Shown here: positions 48,542 through 58,052 of the stretch, piece after piece
How the letters are laid out: the number at the start of each line of letters is the position of its first letter
Numbering within the stretch: the stretch's first letter is position 1
DNA from: Arcobacter lacus
GTDB lineage: Bacteria > Campylobacterota > Campylobacteria > Campylobacterales > Arcobacteraceae
Length of the DNA: 64,000 nt
Direction of reading: 5' to 3'
NCBI RefSeq assembly: GCF_003063295.1
Contig: NZ_MUXF01000016.1
Coordinates: forward strand, 93,273-157,272
Made by a program: the position numbers and the translations under genes
Notes under the pieces: model-generated
Told to the model about the DNA's origin: nothing
What the model saw: only the letters and a program-made list of their open reading frames with translations
The model's database searches: none

Positions 48542-49633
48542 TTATTTTTTTAAGCATTTATCAATATATAAACTGCTTAAGATGTGTAAAATTGCTTTAA
48601 CAGACTTTATTGAAGCTGTTTCTTCAACAGTGTGATAACCAGTTGTTGGTATTTGTAAAGTTGTACCTTGAATAGTTCCGCCTGATTCCATAACTATTCT
48701 TCCAAGTTCTGTACTTCCCAAAGATAAAATTGGTAATCCTTTTTCTTCTCTAATTTTATTTTTTTCTTCAATAAAAGTATCTTTACAAGAAAAATCAATA
48801 TCATTTTTATGACAAAACTCTTTTAGCTGTTTTAATATTGGAGATTTAAATTTTGCATTTACATCTTTATTCCTCAAAACAACTAACTGTTTATCTGCTT
48901 CTTCTCTTGTATCATAAGGACTTGTATCTAAAACTAATAATTCATTTGTTGATAGATTATTTTTTTTAAACCATTCATACACATACCTCCAAGATTTTCC
49001 AGCTTCTTCTTGTGCTGTAAAAAATGCAGTACCTTGAAATCCATTTTGATATAAATGGATTATTATTGCAGCAGAGATAACATTATCAAGTTGAGCAGAT
49101 ATTAAATCATCTTTTCTTTTTAATTTGTCACTAAAAGCTATAGGTGTTCCTGGTTGTAAGTGAGATAAACCTTCAATTTCAAAAATAAGATTGTTTATTT
49201 CTTCGCACATAAAAGCATCTTTTATTTGACCAATTCCAAGATAACTTCCACTCCAAGGTTCGTAAGCAAGAACTTGTTGATTTATATATCTTTTAGCAAT
49301 CAATTGATATGTTTGTTCTGATAGTGAATTTCCTCTTAAATCTGAACGATTTTTAGCCAAAAATGCAGCAAACTGAAATTCATTTGGTCCAGTACAAATA
49401 ACTCCGTGTCTATCGATGTGTGCACTTAATATTCCTTTTGTAGGACTATTTCCTTGTGCAACGAGTAAACCATCGTAATATTGTGTTTTTATTCCTATTT
49501 CTTCTAATTCTCTTTTTAAATATAGCAAAAAAGAGTGTTCAGCACCAGTTACTGATGGAACTCTTATTAGCTGTTTTAAAAGGTCAAGAAAAGGAACAAA
49601 ATTTTCTGGCTCATTTATAAATGAAGCGCTCAA
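48542..49633 (-). CDS. Zinc aminopeptidase of the M42/M20 type
   Basis: A 363-residue hydrolase. Metal-site motifs can be followed: SAHIDRHG, SAQLDNVISA, TAQEEAG with the catalytic Glu pair, LDTSPYD, and TTGYHTVEE near the C-terminus. These match M42-type aminopeptidases, although overall similarity to the standard FrvX type is not clear, so the family assignment is to the clan rather than to a precise substrate. It has its own GGAGAA-type ribosome site. Confidence 0.8.
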   Translation of the reverse strand: MSASFINEPENFVPFLDLLKQLIRVPSVTGAEHSFLLYLKRELEEIGIKTQYYDGLLVAQGNSPTKGILSAHIDRHGVICTGPNEFQFAAFLAKNRSDLRGNSLSEQTYQLIAKRYINQQVLAYEPWSGSYLGIGQIKDAFMCEEINNLIFEIEGLSHLQPGTPIAFSDKLKRKDDLISAQLDNVISAAIIIHLYQNGFQGTAFFTAQEEAGKSWRYVYEWFKKNNLSTNELLVLDTSPYDTREEADKQLVVLRNKDVNAKFKSPILKQLKEFCHKNDIDFSCKDTFIEEKNKIREEKGLPILSLGSTELGRIVMESGGTIQGTTLQIPTTGYHTVEETASIKSVKAILHILSSLYIDKCLKK

Positions 49634-49792
49634 TATATTCTCCTGAAAAATTTAGATAGAATAAAGAAATTGTTTTATTCTATGACGTAATTATAAACTA
49701 TAAAAAATTAAAAAATTTCAATTTTTATAATTAAAATTATATTATACTAATTTAATCAAGATTATTTTAATACTTATTTAAAGTTAAAGGAA

Positions 49793-49798
49793 TATAAT
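49793..49798 (+). promoter_or_regulatory. Putative -10 element of the nitrite/sulfite reductase gene
   Basis: TATAAT lies 45 bp before the ATG in a very AT-rich 209-bp gap between divergent genes. A second candidate, TATACT, lies at 49743-49748. GGAG serves as ribosome site. Confidence 0.45.
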
Positions 49799-49842
49799 AT
49801 CACATTTTAAAACAAAAAATTTAACTATTTTGTGGAGTTATT

Positions 49843-51429
49843 ATGGAAAAAGAATTATCAGCTTTAGAGCAACTAAAAGCTTCAAGAAATCCATTAAGAG
49901 TAATAGATGATTTATATAAAGAGGCAAATGAAGGAATACCATTAAAAGATGAGTATATTGGACTTTTAAAATGGTATGGAATGTATCCTCATGTAAATAG
50001 TGATGGAACAGAAGATAAAAAATATTTTATGAAAAGAATCAAATTAGTTGATACTAAAATGAATTTAGAGCAACTAAGAGTTATGAGTGAAATAGGGCAA
50101 AAATATGCTCAAGGACTTGTTGATTTTACAACAAGACAAAATGTTCAATTTCACTATATTGAAATAAAAGATATTCCGGCGATATTTGATTTATTAGGTA
50201 GTGTTAATTTAACTTCAAGAATGGCATCAGGAGATGGACCAAGACCAATTATGACTTGTCCTGTTAGTGGAGTAGATGAAGGTGAAATTTATGATGTAAG
50301 AGAACTTGTAAAAGAAGTTGATAACTATTTTGATAAAAATGATGATAGATTCTGTAATTTTCCAAGAAAATATAAAATAGGTATAAGTGGCTGTAAATGT
50401 CACTGTGCATCTCATGAAATTCAAGATGTTGCTTTTACTGCATTTAAAAAAGAAAATGGTGAAGTTGCTTTTGATTTAACTATTGGTGGAGGTTTATCAA
50501 AATCTAAACAAATAGCAACAAGAGCTTCAAGATATGTAAAACCTGAGCAAGTTTTAGATGTAGCAGTTGCTTGTGCTGAGATTTTTAGAGATAATGGAAA
50601 TAGAAGTAATAGAAATAAAGCAAGAGTTAGACATCTTTTAAATGATTGGGGAATCGAAAAGTTTGTTGATGAAATAGAAAAAGTTATTGGTTATAAACTT
50701 GAAGTTGGGGAAAAAGAACCAAAGATTGCATCTTTTGAAAATAGAAATCACTTTGGAATAAATAAAGAAAAAACAAAAGGTTACTCTTATGTTGGATTTG
50801 CAACAAATTCTGGAAGAGTTGCTGGAAGTGATTTTGCTAAATTTTATGAAATCTGTAAAAAATATAATGCAGGTGGAATAGCTTTAACTGCAACTCAAAA
50901 TTTTGTAGTTTATGATGTAAAAGATGAGGTTGTTCAAGATTTAGCAAATGAATTTGTAGCTTTGGGTTATCCTTATGAACCAACACCATTTAGAGCAAGA
51001 TTACAATCATGTACAGGAAAAGAGTTCTGTAAATTTGGAATTACTGAAACAAAAGAGTACGCAAAAAAAGTTGTAGTTGAACTTGAAAATAAATTCCCAG
51101 ATTTTAAAGAAGATGTAACTATTTCATTTTCTGGATGTGGAAATGGTTGTTCTCATCCTCAAATTGCTGATATTGGATTTGTTGGTTGTATGATGAGATA
51201 TGAAGGTGAAAGAGTTGAAGGATATGAAGTTTTATTAGGTGGAAATTTAGAAGGTACATTAAATAGTAGAATTTCAAGAAAAATTGGTATTAAAGTTCCT
51301 TCAACTAAAGTTATAGACTATATAGGAACTCTTATAAGTGATTATAAAACTGACAATTTAGGACAAAAAAGATTTAAAGATTATTTAGCAGCACTAGAGC
51401 CCGTTGGTACAGTTAGCGATGATGAATAA
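49843..51429 (+). CDS. Siroheme nitrite/sulfite reductase (ferredoxin-type, NirA-like)
   Basis: A 528-residue enzyme with two NIR/SIR half-repeats. The 4Fe-4S/siroheme ligands are in the second half: CTGKEFC (Cys-x5-Cys) and CGNGC (Cys-x3-Cys). The first half has SGCKCHCASHE at the matching place. The layout is that of single-chain assimilatory reductases that reduce nitrite to ammonia or sulfite to sulfide; which one is not decidable from motifs. No flavoprotein partner is adjacent, so ferredoxin is the likely donor. It is transcribed alone and ends in a strong terminator. Confidence 0.88.
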   Translation: MEKELSALEQLKASRNPLRVIDDLYKEANEGIPLKDEYIGLLKWYGMYPHVNSDGTEDKKYFMKRIKLVDTKMNLEQLRVMSEIGQKYAQGLVDFTTRQNVQFHYIEIKDIPAIFDLLGSVNLTSRMASGDGPRPIMTCPVSGVDEGEIYDVRELVKEVDNYFDKNDDRFCNFPRKYKIGISGCKCHCASHEIQDVAFTAFKKENGEVAFDLTIGGGLSKSKQIATRASRYVKPEQVLDVAVACAEIFRDNGNRSNRNKARVRHLLNDWGIEKFVDEIEKVIGYKLEVGEKEPKIASFENRNHFGINKEKTKGYSYVGFATNSGRVAGSDFAKFYEICKKYNAGGIALTATQNFVVYDVKDEVVQDLANEFVALGYPYEPTPFRARLQSCTGKEFCKFGITETKEYAKKVVVELENKFPDFKEDVTISFSGCGNGCSHPQIADIGFVGCMMRYEGERVEGYEVLLGGNLEGTLNSRISRKIGIKVPSTKVIDYIGTLISDYKTDNLGQKRFKDYLAALEPVGTVSDDE

Positions 51430-51465
51430 AATAGATATGTGATTTTCACATATCTATTTTTGTAT
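51428..51465. terminator. Bidirectional terminator after the reductase gene
   Basis: A perfect 15-bp stem (51428-51442 with 51446-51460), a TTT loop and a T-run. The minus-strand iron cluster also ends inside it. Confidence 0.85.
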
Positions 51466-51957
51466 CTCTTTTAAAAGTTTATTTGTATTTTTTATACTTA
51501 TAAAAATTGTTGCAAAAAGTAAAACAAAAGCTAAAACTATACTGATAGTTACAGCAGGACTAGAAGATATTTGCATCAAATTTCTACTTGGTTTTTCTTC
51601 TTTTTTAGTTTCAGTTTTTAGCTCTTTTTTTTCTTCTACTTTTTCAAAACCATTTTGTGGAGCAATTCCCATTTTTTCTTGTGTATGACCTTCTCCTCCA
51701 TCTAAAATAACTTTATATGGAATTTTTGGAATTGTTATAACCATTTCATCATCAGTTAATCTTTGCTGAAAAAGGATTTCTCCTGAATGAATAGCTTCAA
51801 GTTTTACTAAAGCTCCAGCAGCACTTTCACCTGTATTAAACTCTCCTACAACACTTATTGTTCCATCATTGTTATCATATAAACTCAAAACTAAAGAGTG
51901 AGCAAAAAGATATATAGGTGTAAATAATATAAGTGAAATTTTAAATAGTTTTTTCAT
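51454..51957 (-). CDS. Small exported and membrane-anchored protein of the iron cluster
   Basis: A 167-residue protein. A signal peptide (1-19, ending LFAHS) precedes a short beta-rich domain (about 20-95), which resembles the periplasmic part of NikL/CbiL-like proteins. Then come a Lys/Glu linker (about 105-125) and a C-terminal helix (about 133-155). It overlaps the PepSY gene by 17 bp. It probably works next to the PepSY protein in the periplasm; no precise family is assigned. Confidence 0.7.
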   Translation of the reverse strand: MKKLFKISLILFTPIYLFAHSLVLSLYDNNDGTISVVGEFNTGESAAGALVKLEAIHSGEILFQQRLTDDEMVITIPKIPYKVILDGGEGHTQEKMGIAPQNGFEKVEEKKELKTETKKEEKPSRNLMQISSSPAVTISIVLAFVLLFATIFISIKNTNKLLKEIQK

Positions 51958-53515
51958 CTGTTTTTCCTTTGTTAAATATTTTAGTTAATGTAAAATCTTC
52001 TCTATTTTTTGGTGATTTTTTTGAAATATAAATCAATAATAATCCAAATAAAACTAAAGTTATATCAACTCCAAAATAGCTATTTAAAAGTGTTTGAAAA
52101 TTGAAACTTGTTAAGTGCATGAAAACAGCTACAATAAATAAAACTCCACCAATAAATAAAAACTCTTTACTTGCTTGATACGAATTTATTCTATAAAATG
52201 ACCAAAATAGAGTGAAAAGCCAAACATTATAAAAAAGTCCTTGTTGCCATAAAACTCTATCTTCTAAAGTAAATGGTAAAGTCCATTGTAATATAAATAA
52301 AATTGCAGTTGCAGGAATAACTCCGACCATTGTTGCTAAAGATAATTTCCCCATCCAATGATAAAAAGTGATTTTCCCTTCAAATTTTTTTGCTTTTTTT
52401 TCAAGCCATAACATTACCCCAAATCCAATAGCAACTCCACAAAGTGCCATTATAATTGCTACTATAGTTCTTGAAAAGATATCAATACCAAATAAAAAAT
52501 GTAAGAAAAATAGTCCTTCTCCTATAAATACAGGAATTATATTATCAAGAACTTTTTTATTTTCAAGTAATTCTCCTGTGTGTGCATCTAAGGCTACATA
52601 AGGAATATTGAATATTCCACCGTTAAAAAATGGTTTATAAGGGTTATATCCTATAAACTCAACTCGTGCTGTTTTATCATTCCAGTTTATAAGTTTTATT
52701 TGTTTAAATGTTAGTTGTGGATTTATCTCTTGTGCTTTTATCAAAAGTTCATTCAAAGGTAACATTGAAACTTCAATATTCTCTTTTTTTATAGGTTTAT
52801 TTTGTGGGAAAAGTGTACTTCCTACAAGTTCATCTATTGCTTTTGCTTCACCATGAGTTAACATTTTTGCCATTGGTGGAGCAGAAATAAGTCCTACATT
52901 CATAACTGCACCACTAATTGTAATAAGTAAAAATGGCACAAAAGCCCAAGTAAAAATTTTTACATGAATTGTAGAGAATAGGGCTTGTCTATTTTTTGCT
53001 TGATATTTAAATTTAAATAAATATATTAAAATAAGTCCAGTTACTACTAAAGCCAAAGTTCCAACAGCTGTAAATCCAAAAGCCAATCTTCCAATAAGTT
53101 TTAAAGGTTGTCCATAATGAAGTTCATTTAAAAAAGCTGCTAAATATGTAATTTCTTTAGATTCATCTTCTATTTTTTCATTTGTATTAGGATTAAATAC
53201 TATTGGTTTTACAAATCGATTTTGTACACTAACTGCTGTATCTCCAAGTCTTCCTGGAAGATTTATAAGAATATTATCTCTTGGGAAATCTGGATTTTTT
53301 AAAACTTCTTCTACCATATAGTTATAGTCGATTTTTGTGATATCACTTTTTTCTATATAACGAGATGGTTTTTCCCAGTTTTGAATATATGGTAAAAATA
53401 TAGCAAATACTCCAAAAAATATTGCTAAATACATAATAATAGAAAAAGTAATACCAGCTGCTATATGCAGAGAAAAAAGTCTTTGTTTAAATAGTTTTAA
53501 TTTTGATTCTTTCAT
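51941..53515 (-). CDS. PepSY-associated transmembrane protein (possible ferric-siderophore reductase)
   Basis: A 524-residue inner-membrane protein with an N-terminal helix (about 12-38), a periplasmic part (about 40-140), and further helices at about 148-170, 187-212, 330-362 and several towards the C-terminus. His residues near helices, such as in FSTIHVKIF and FFLHFLFGI, could hold heme. PepSY_TM proteins in siderophore clusters, such as FpvG of Pseudomonas, reduce iron in the periplasm. Cluster position here agrees, but the activity is inferred. Confidence 0.82.
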   Translation of the reverse strand: MKESKLKLFKQRLFSLHIAAGITFSIIMYLAIFFGVFAIFLPYIQNWEKPSRYIEKSDITKIDYNYMVEEVLKNPDFPRDNILINLPGRLGDTAVSVQNRFVKPIVFNPNTNEKIEDESKEITYLAAFLNELHYGQPLKLIGRLAFGFTAVGTLALVVTGLILIYLFKFKYQAKNRQALFSTIHVKIFTWAFVPFLLITISGAVMNVGLISAPPMAKMLTHGEAKAIDELVGSTLFPQNKPIKKENIEVSMLPLNELLIKAQEINPQLTFKQIKLINWNDKTARVEFIGYNPYKPFFNGGIFNIPYVALDAHTGELLENKKVLDNIIPVFIGEGLFFLHFLFGIDIFSRTIVAIIMALCGVAIGFGVMLWLEKKAKKFEGKITFYHWMGKLSLATMVGVIPATAILFILQWTLPFTLEDRVLWQQGLFYNVWLFTLFWSFYRINSYQASKEFLFIGGVLFIVAVFMHLTSFNFQTLLNSYFGVDITLVLFGLLLIYISKKSPKNREDFTLTKIFNKGKTDEKTI

Positions 53516-53524
53516 TTATAATCC

Positions 53525-53827
53525 TTAATATAAAATATAAAGTGATATAGAAAAAATCACAGTTGGTATTAGAACTTTTAACAAAGCACTAAGTTTTGTG
53601 TAAGATAAAGCAATCCAAGTAGCAGTACAGGCCCAAGCAAAAGTATTAAACATAATTGAGATAATTCCAGATTGTGAAACTTTCATTGGTAGTAAAAAAG
53701 CTACGAGAGTCATACCTAAATAAGCAACAATTAAACCGCCAAAAATGGCGGCTAATGTTCTAAATAATCCTATTGTTTTTCCTGAAACTTCTGGAATAGC
53801 TAAATAATTAAAAAATCTTTTTAACAT
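53525..53827 (-). CDS. DUF3649-like small membrane protein of iron clusters
   Basis: A 100-residue protein with three hydrophobic helices (about 22-48, 52-75 and 82-98). The layout and the position between receptor and PepSY genes match DUF3649-type 'iron uptake' proteins. Function is unknown in the family. Gaps of 9 and 11 bp to its neighbours indicate an operon. Confidence 0.7.
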   Translation of the reverse strand: MLKRFFNYLAIPEVSGKTIGLFRTLAAIFGGLIVAYLGMTLVAFLLPMKVSQSGIISIMFNTFAWACTATWIALSYTKLSALLKVLIPTVIFSISLYILY

Positions 53828-53838
53828 AATTTATTCTT

Positions 53839-56019
53839 TTAAAACTTGTAGTTTAAAGATAAAGTGTAATTTCTTTCGTCACCATAACCACCTTCACCAG
53901 GATAGTATCGATATTCTTCATCAAATAAGTTATTTACATTTAAAATTACATCAAAATCTTTTTTAACTTCATATTTTGCCATAGCATTTACTACAGCATA
54001 ACCCTTTTGTTGTATATTTTTATTTGCATTCCTATTTAATGCATTAATTTCACTTTGCCAATTAACTCCTCCACCAAGAGTGAATTTATTATATTTATAA
54101 CTTGTAAATAGTTTAAATGTTTGTTTTGGAACAAAGCCAGAATTTAATCTTATTCCATCCTTATCTTTTGCATCTGTATATGTATATCCACCAGACATAT
54201 TCCAGTTTTCTAAAATTTCACCACCAACAGTTAAATCCCAACCTTTAATTTTTGCACCATCTGTTGTTGTAAAGGCATCTTCACCATCTGGAGTTAATTC
54301 TAAAGGATTTGTTTTAACAGCTAAATTATCTTGTTTTGTTATAAAGTAAGCAATACTAGTATTTAAGTTTCCATCATAAAACTCTGATTTTAAACCGAAT
54401 TCTACTGTACTTCCTTCTTCTGGATCAAGATAATTTCCACTTGAATCTTTATTTGTAGAAGTTGGATTAAATATAGATGTGTAACTTGCATATGTAGAGA
54501 AGTTTTCATCTATATCATAAACTAAACCAAGATAAGGTATTACTTCTCCATCATATTTTTGTTCTTGTTGACTTGTTTTTCCTTTATTATTTATTCTCTC
54601 GAATTTAGTTATTCTACTTCCAATAATAAGATGTAAAGGGTCAGATAATTCTATATTCAAGGCTGCAAAGGCACCTATTTCTTTTTCATCTACTTTATTT
54701 CTTCCATTTTCTGTAATATTTGGTTTTTCTACATTTCCATTCCATCCTTTATATGGTACTGTTATATTTGCATTTCCTGTTGATGGGAATTTTACAACAA
54801 AATTTGGATCATCAGATTTTAAACTATAACCATTTACTCCAAAAGATAATTTGTGTTCTCTATCTAATGCTTTTATATTTCCACTTGTATATAAATCAAT
54901 AGAATGTACTTCAGGAGTATTCTCAGCTCTTAGTGCCATTCCTTGTATATTCCCAGTGTTAGTATTTAATACAGTTCTCGAAAGTCCTACTAGTCTATCT
55001 GTTTTTGATTTTGAAAAAGAGTAGTTTGCAACTGCTTTCCAATCATTATTAAAATAGTGTTCTAATCCTAAAGATAAATTAGTTTTTTCTGTTTCTGTAT
55101 ATGTCCAATTTGCTGCTGGATTATCATGTCTTCCAAAAATATTTTGAGAATTTCCATTTGTGTCAAGAGGATTAAAGTGATGTACAGCAACATTATCAGC
55201 ATTAACTTTTTGGTGAGATAAAGAAGTTGTTAGAAGTGTATTATCAGATAAATCAAAATCTAAAGCACTGTATAATAAACTATTATCTTGGTGATATCTA
55301 TCTTGTTGATTATCACCTTCTCCATAAGAAGCTACAAGTTTTCCTCTTATACTTTTATCTTCATTTAATCCACCAGAGATATCCATAGTTCCTTTATAGT
55401 TATCCCAACTTCCATAAGAAACTTTTGCATTACCTTCAAATTCTTTTGTTGGTTTTTTTCTTACATAATTTATACTTGCACTTGGATTTCCACTACCATT
55501 TGTAAGTCCTGTAGAACCTCTTGTAATTTCAACTTTTTCATATAAAGCTGAACTTTCTAATCCCATTGATTCTGGCGTCCCAAAAGATTTTATTGATGTA
55601 GGAACACCATCTCTTTGAACATTTGTAATTTGCATTCCTCTAGCATAGTAAGTATTAAAACCAGATGTTTTTTGTCCCATTTGAGTTATACTCACTCCTG
55701 GAGTTTGCATAAGCACATCATTAATATCTTGAAGATTTTGATCTTCAATTTGTTTTTGAGTGATTACTGTTATAGATTGAGGAGTCTCTTTTAAAGATAA
55801 ATCTAGTTTTGTAGCTGATGTTGTCTCTTTCACTGTATATGAAGTTGACGCTGAAGATTGATTTTCATTTACTGAAATTTCCTCCAGTAAAGTTGTATTT
55901 CCAACAGAGTTTGTTTTACTTGTTGTAGTTTGTTGCTCTTGTGCAAATAGAGTTGAACTTGTCAATAAAATAGCACAAAGTTTAATTGATAGATTTTTTT
56001 TAATAAAATCATTTTTCAT
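53839..56019 (-). CDS. TonB-dependent siderophore receptor
   Basis: Outer membrane receptor of 726 residues. A signal peptide (about 1-26, ending LFA) precedes a TonB-box-like LEEISVNE segment. The plug domain follows (about 60-170), with KETPQSITVITQKQIED and DVLMQTPGVSITQ, then a 22-strand barrel ending in LSLNYKF. No N-terminal signalling domain is present, so it cannot act through a FecR-type cascade. The upstream frame is open to 56073, but the ATG at 56019 has AAGGAG and starts the signal peptide. The siderophore cannot be named. Confidence 0.93.
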   Translation of the reverse strand: MKNDFIKKNLSIKLCAILLTSSTLFAQEQQTTTSKTNSVGNTTLLEEISVNENQSSASTSYTVKETTSATKLDLSLKETPQSITVITQKQIEDQNLQDINDVLMQTPGVSITQMGQKTSGFNTYYARGMQITNVQRDGVPTSIKSFGTPESMGLESSALYEKVEITRGSTGLTNGSGNPSASINYVRKKPTKEFEGNAKVSYGSWDNYKGTMDISGGLNEDKSIRGKLVASYGEGDNQQDRYHQDNSLLYSALDFDLSDNTLLTTSLSHQKVNADNVAVHHFNPLDTNGNSQNIFGRHDNPAANWTYTETEKTNLSLGLEHYFNNDWKAVANYSFSKSKTDRLVGLSRTVLNTNTGNIQGMALRAENTPEVHSIDLYTSGNIKALDREHKLSFGVNGYSLKSDDPNFVVKFPSTGNANITVPYKGWNGNVEKPNITENGRNKVDEKEIGAFAALNIELSDPLHLIIGSRITKFERINNKGKTSQQEQKYDGEVIPYLGLVYDIDENFSTYASYTSIFNPTSTNKDSSGNYLDPEEGSTVEFGLKSEFYDGNLNTSIAYFITKQDNLAVKTNPLELTPDGEDAFTTTDGAKIKGWDLTVGGEILENWNMSGGYTYTDAKDKDGIRLNSGFVPKQTFKLFTSYKYNKFTLGGGVNWQSEINALNRNANKNIQQKGYAVVNAMAKYEVKKDFDVILNVNNLFDEEYRYYPGEGGYGDERNYTLSLNYKF

Positions 56020-56040
56020 ATTTACTCCTTGTTTTAAAGG

Positions 56041-56072
56041 TGAGATATTACAAAAAATGATTGTAGTTATCA
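56041..56072 (-). promoter_or_regulatory. Promoter and Fur-like box of the siderophore receptor gene
   Basis: On the minus strand TGATAAC-T-ACAATCA (56058-56072) resembles the 7-1-7 Fur consensus with three mismatches; a -10 candidate TAATAT lies directly downstream (about 56043-56048). Binding would cover the promoter and repress it when iron is plentiful. Confidence 0.4.
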
Positions 56073-56087
56073 ATATTTAAAAATCAT

Positions 56088-56125
56088 AAAAAGGAAAAAA
56101 TTAACTAAAAAAGGGAAAAGTTAAC
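56088..56125 (-). promoter_or_regulatory. Direct repeat, candidate AraC-type operator
   Basis: Two copies of GTTAAY-TTTT-type sequence in the same orientation have a 20-bp period (TTAAC at 56101-56105 and 56121-56125, each preceded by an AAGG-containing A-run on the plus strand). They lie about 40-75 bp before the -10 candidate, the usual place for an AraC-type activator. One copy overlaps the stop codon of the AraC gene. Confidence 0.4.
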
Positions 56126-57101
56126 AGTTAGTAAACTGTTTTTTGTATGAACTTGGAATAATATTAAAATACTCAAAAAAAAGTTTACTAAAATGACCAG
56201 TGTGTTTATATCCAACTTTCGTAGCAACTTCATTTATACTAAAATCATCTTTTAGTAACTCTTTTGCAACTTCTAGCCGTCTTTTTTGAAGCATCTCTAA
56301 TATAGTCATTCCATAATATTTTTTAAAATCTTTTTTTAAATAACACTCATTTATGGCAGATTTATAAGCTATATCTTTTATAGAGAGATTTGAACTATAT
56401 TCACTCATTATTATCTCTTTTGCTCTTTCCAAATTTGAAACTCTATTTTTATCATAGTTTGTTGATAAAGCATTTAGGTTTTTTGCTATTTTTTCAATTG
56501 TGTAGTGAAGTAAATTCATCCCTTTTGATTCTAAATATAAATTTTTTAATATATCTTCATCAAAACAACTGCTATTAAGTGTATTTAAAATTTCAAATTG
56601 TTCTAAATCTACATTTCCATTATAAATGTGATATCGATTTTTTTCATAAGCTTTAGTCATATAATCTTTTATATTTTTTATAGGAGAACCAAGTTTTAAA
56701 AAAAGTTCTTCTTTTATTGCTATCATCAAAGTTATGTATTTTTTGCCTTTTTTTAGATGATTTTGGGCATAAAATTTATCAGAAATAAGTTCTAAGAAAA
56801 AGTCTTTATTTTTAAGGGTGAAGTTTTTATCTTCAAATGAGTAATTTAGTTCTTCTCCAAGATTAAAAATAAAAGTAGCTCCAGCAACTCCACCACTTTC
56901 TTCTATTAGAGTGATATTTTGATTTGGTATAAAATTTCTAATTAAAACACCTATTCCATTTCCCATATCGTACCAAAAATAAGTTCCTTTGCCTAAACTT
57001 TTATTTATAGTTCTTATATGAATCAATCTTTCAAATGGATTTAATATCTCTTTTTGCAACTCTACCCAATTGTGAAAATCAACTTTTAAATTACTACTCA
57101 T
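56121..57101 (-). CDS. AraC family regulator of the iron cluster (PchR-like)
   Basis: A 326-residue transcription factor. The C-terminal 100 residues carry the two HTH motifs, including LSIKDIAYKSAINECYLKKDF and VGYKHTGHFSKLFFEYF. The N-terminal 215 residues form the sensor part, similar to PchR/YqhC-type regulators, which respond to ferric siderophores in Pseudomonas. It lies between fbpC and the receptor gene and probably activates the latter. Confidence 0.86.
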   Translation of the reverse strand: MSSNLKVDFHNWVELQKEILNPFERLIHIRTINKSLGKGTYFWYDMGNGIGVLIRNFIPNQNITLIEESGGVAGATFIFNLGEELNYSFEDKNFTLKNKDFFLELISDKFYAQNHLKKGKKYITLMIAIKEELFLKLGSPIKNIKDYMTKAYEKNRYHIYNGNVDLEQFEILNTLNSSCFDEDILKNLYLESKGMNLLHYTIEKIAKNLNALSTNYDKNRVSNLERAKEIIMSEYSSNLSIKDIAYKSAINECYLKKDFKKYYGMTILEMLQKRRLEVAKELLKDDFSINEVATKVGYKHTGHFSKLFFEYFNIIPSSYKKQFTNC

Positions 57102-57119
57102 AAAATATCCTAAACAAAT

Positions 57120-58052
57120 CTAAAATTTCAAAATTTTATTTTCAAAACTTAAGTTTACTTTTTGTCCAATCTCTAAAGTATCATTAAAGCTATGCAATAT
57201 AAAATGTTTTTCATCTGCTAAAACAGTTATTTCATAAAAACTTCCATAAAAAATGATATCTTTTATTAGACCTTTTATTTTTCCATCTGGCGAAATTTTT
57301 ATACTTTCAGGTCTTATATAAGAATTTTCATCAATTTTTGTAATTTTACCTAAGAAATTTGCACAGTATAAATCTATAGGATTATTATAAATCTCTTTTG
57401 AAGTACCAACTTGTAGTATATCTCCTCCATAAATTATAGCAATTCTATCTGATAGATAAAAAGCATCTTCTTTATCATGAGTTATAAATATAGCTGTAAT
57501 ATTAAAAGCTTTTATCATCTCTTTTAATTCAGCTCTTAAGTGAGTTCTTAATTCTGTGTCAATATTACTTAAAGGCTCATCTAAAAGTAAAATCTTTGCT
57601 TTATTGATTAAAGCTCTTGCTAGGGCAACTCGTTGTTGTTGACCACCACTTAATTCATGGGGAAATTTATTTTCTTGCCCTTTTAGTTTCGTTTTTTTTA
57701 AAATTTCTTCTAAATCTTCTTTTGAAGCATCACTTCCAAAAGTTATATTTGAAGCAATTGTTAAGTGAGGTAAAAGAGCATAGTTTTGAAAAACAATAGC
57801 GATTTTTCTATTTTTGGGTTCAACATTTGTATCTTCTGAAAAAACTACTTTATTATCAATGATTATCTCTCCATTATCAGGAGTTTCAAGTCCAGATATC
57901 ATTCGTAAAAGTGTAGTTTTACCACTACCACTTCTTCCTAAAATTGTAAAAATTTCACCTTCTTTTATAGATAGGTTTATTTTATTTGCGACACAAATAT
58001 TTCCTTTACAGAATACTTTTCTTAAATTTTTTATTTGAACTATTTCATTCAT
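57120..58052 (-). CDS. fbpC: Ferric iron ABC transporter ATP-binding protein (FbpC-like)
   Basis: A 310-residue ATPase. Walker A GRSGSGKTT, signature LSGGQQQR and Walker B ILLLDEPL are complete, with the H-loop His in ITHDKED. The C-terminal TOBE-like part (about 240-310) is short, so the protein is smaller than most FbpC (about 350). It overlaps fbpB by 4 bp (ATGA). Confidence 0.92.
   Translation of the reverse strand: MNEIVQIKNLRKVFCKGNICVANKINLSIKEGEIFTILGRSGSGKTTLLRMISGLETPDNGEIIIDNKVVFSEDTNVEPKNRKIAIVFQNYALLPHLTIASNITFGSDASKEDLEEILKKTKLKGQENKFPHELSGGQQQRVALARALINKAKILLLDEPLSNIDTELRTHLRAELKEMIKAFNITAIFITHDKEDAFYLSDRIAIIYGGDILQVGTSKEIYNNPIDLYCANFLGKITKIDENSYIRPESIKISPDGKIKGLIKDIIFYGSFYEITVLADEKHFILHSFNDTLEIGQKVNLSFENKILKF

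Noticed and set aside
49843-51429. Dissimilatory sulfite reductase subunit
   Set aside because: The single chain with two half-repeats and no dsr neighbours fits the assimilatory, ferredoxin-type family better.
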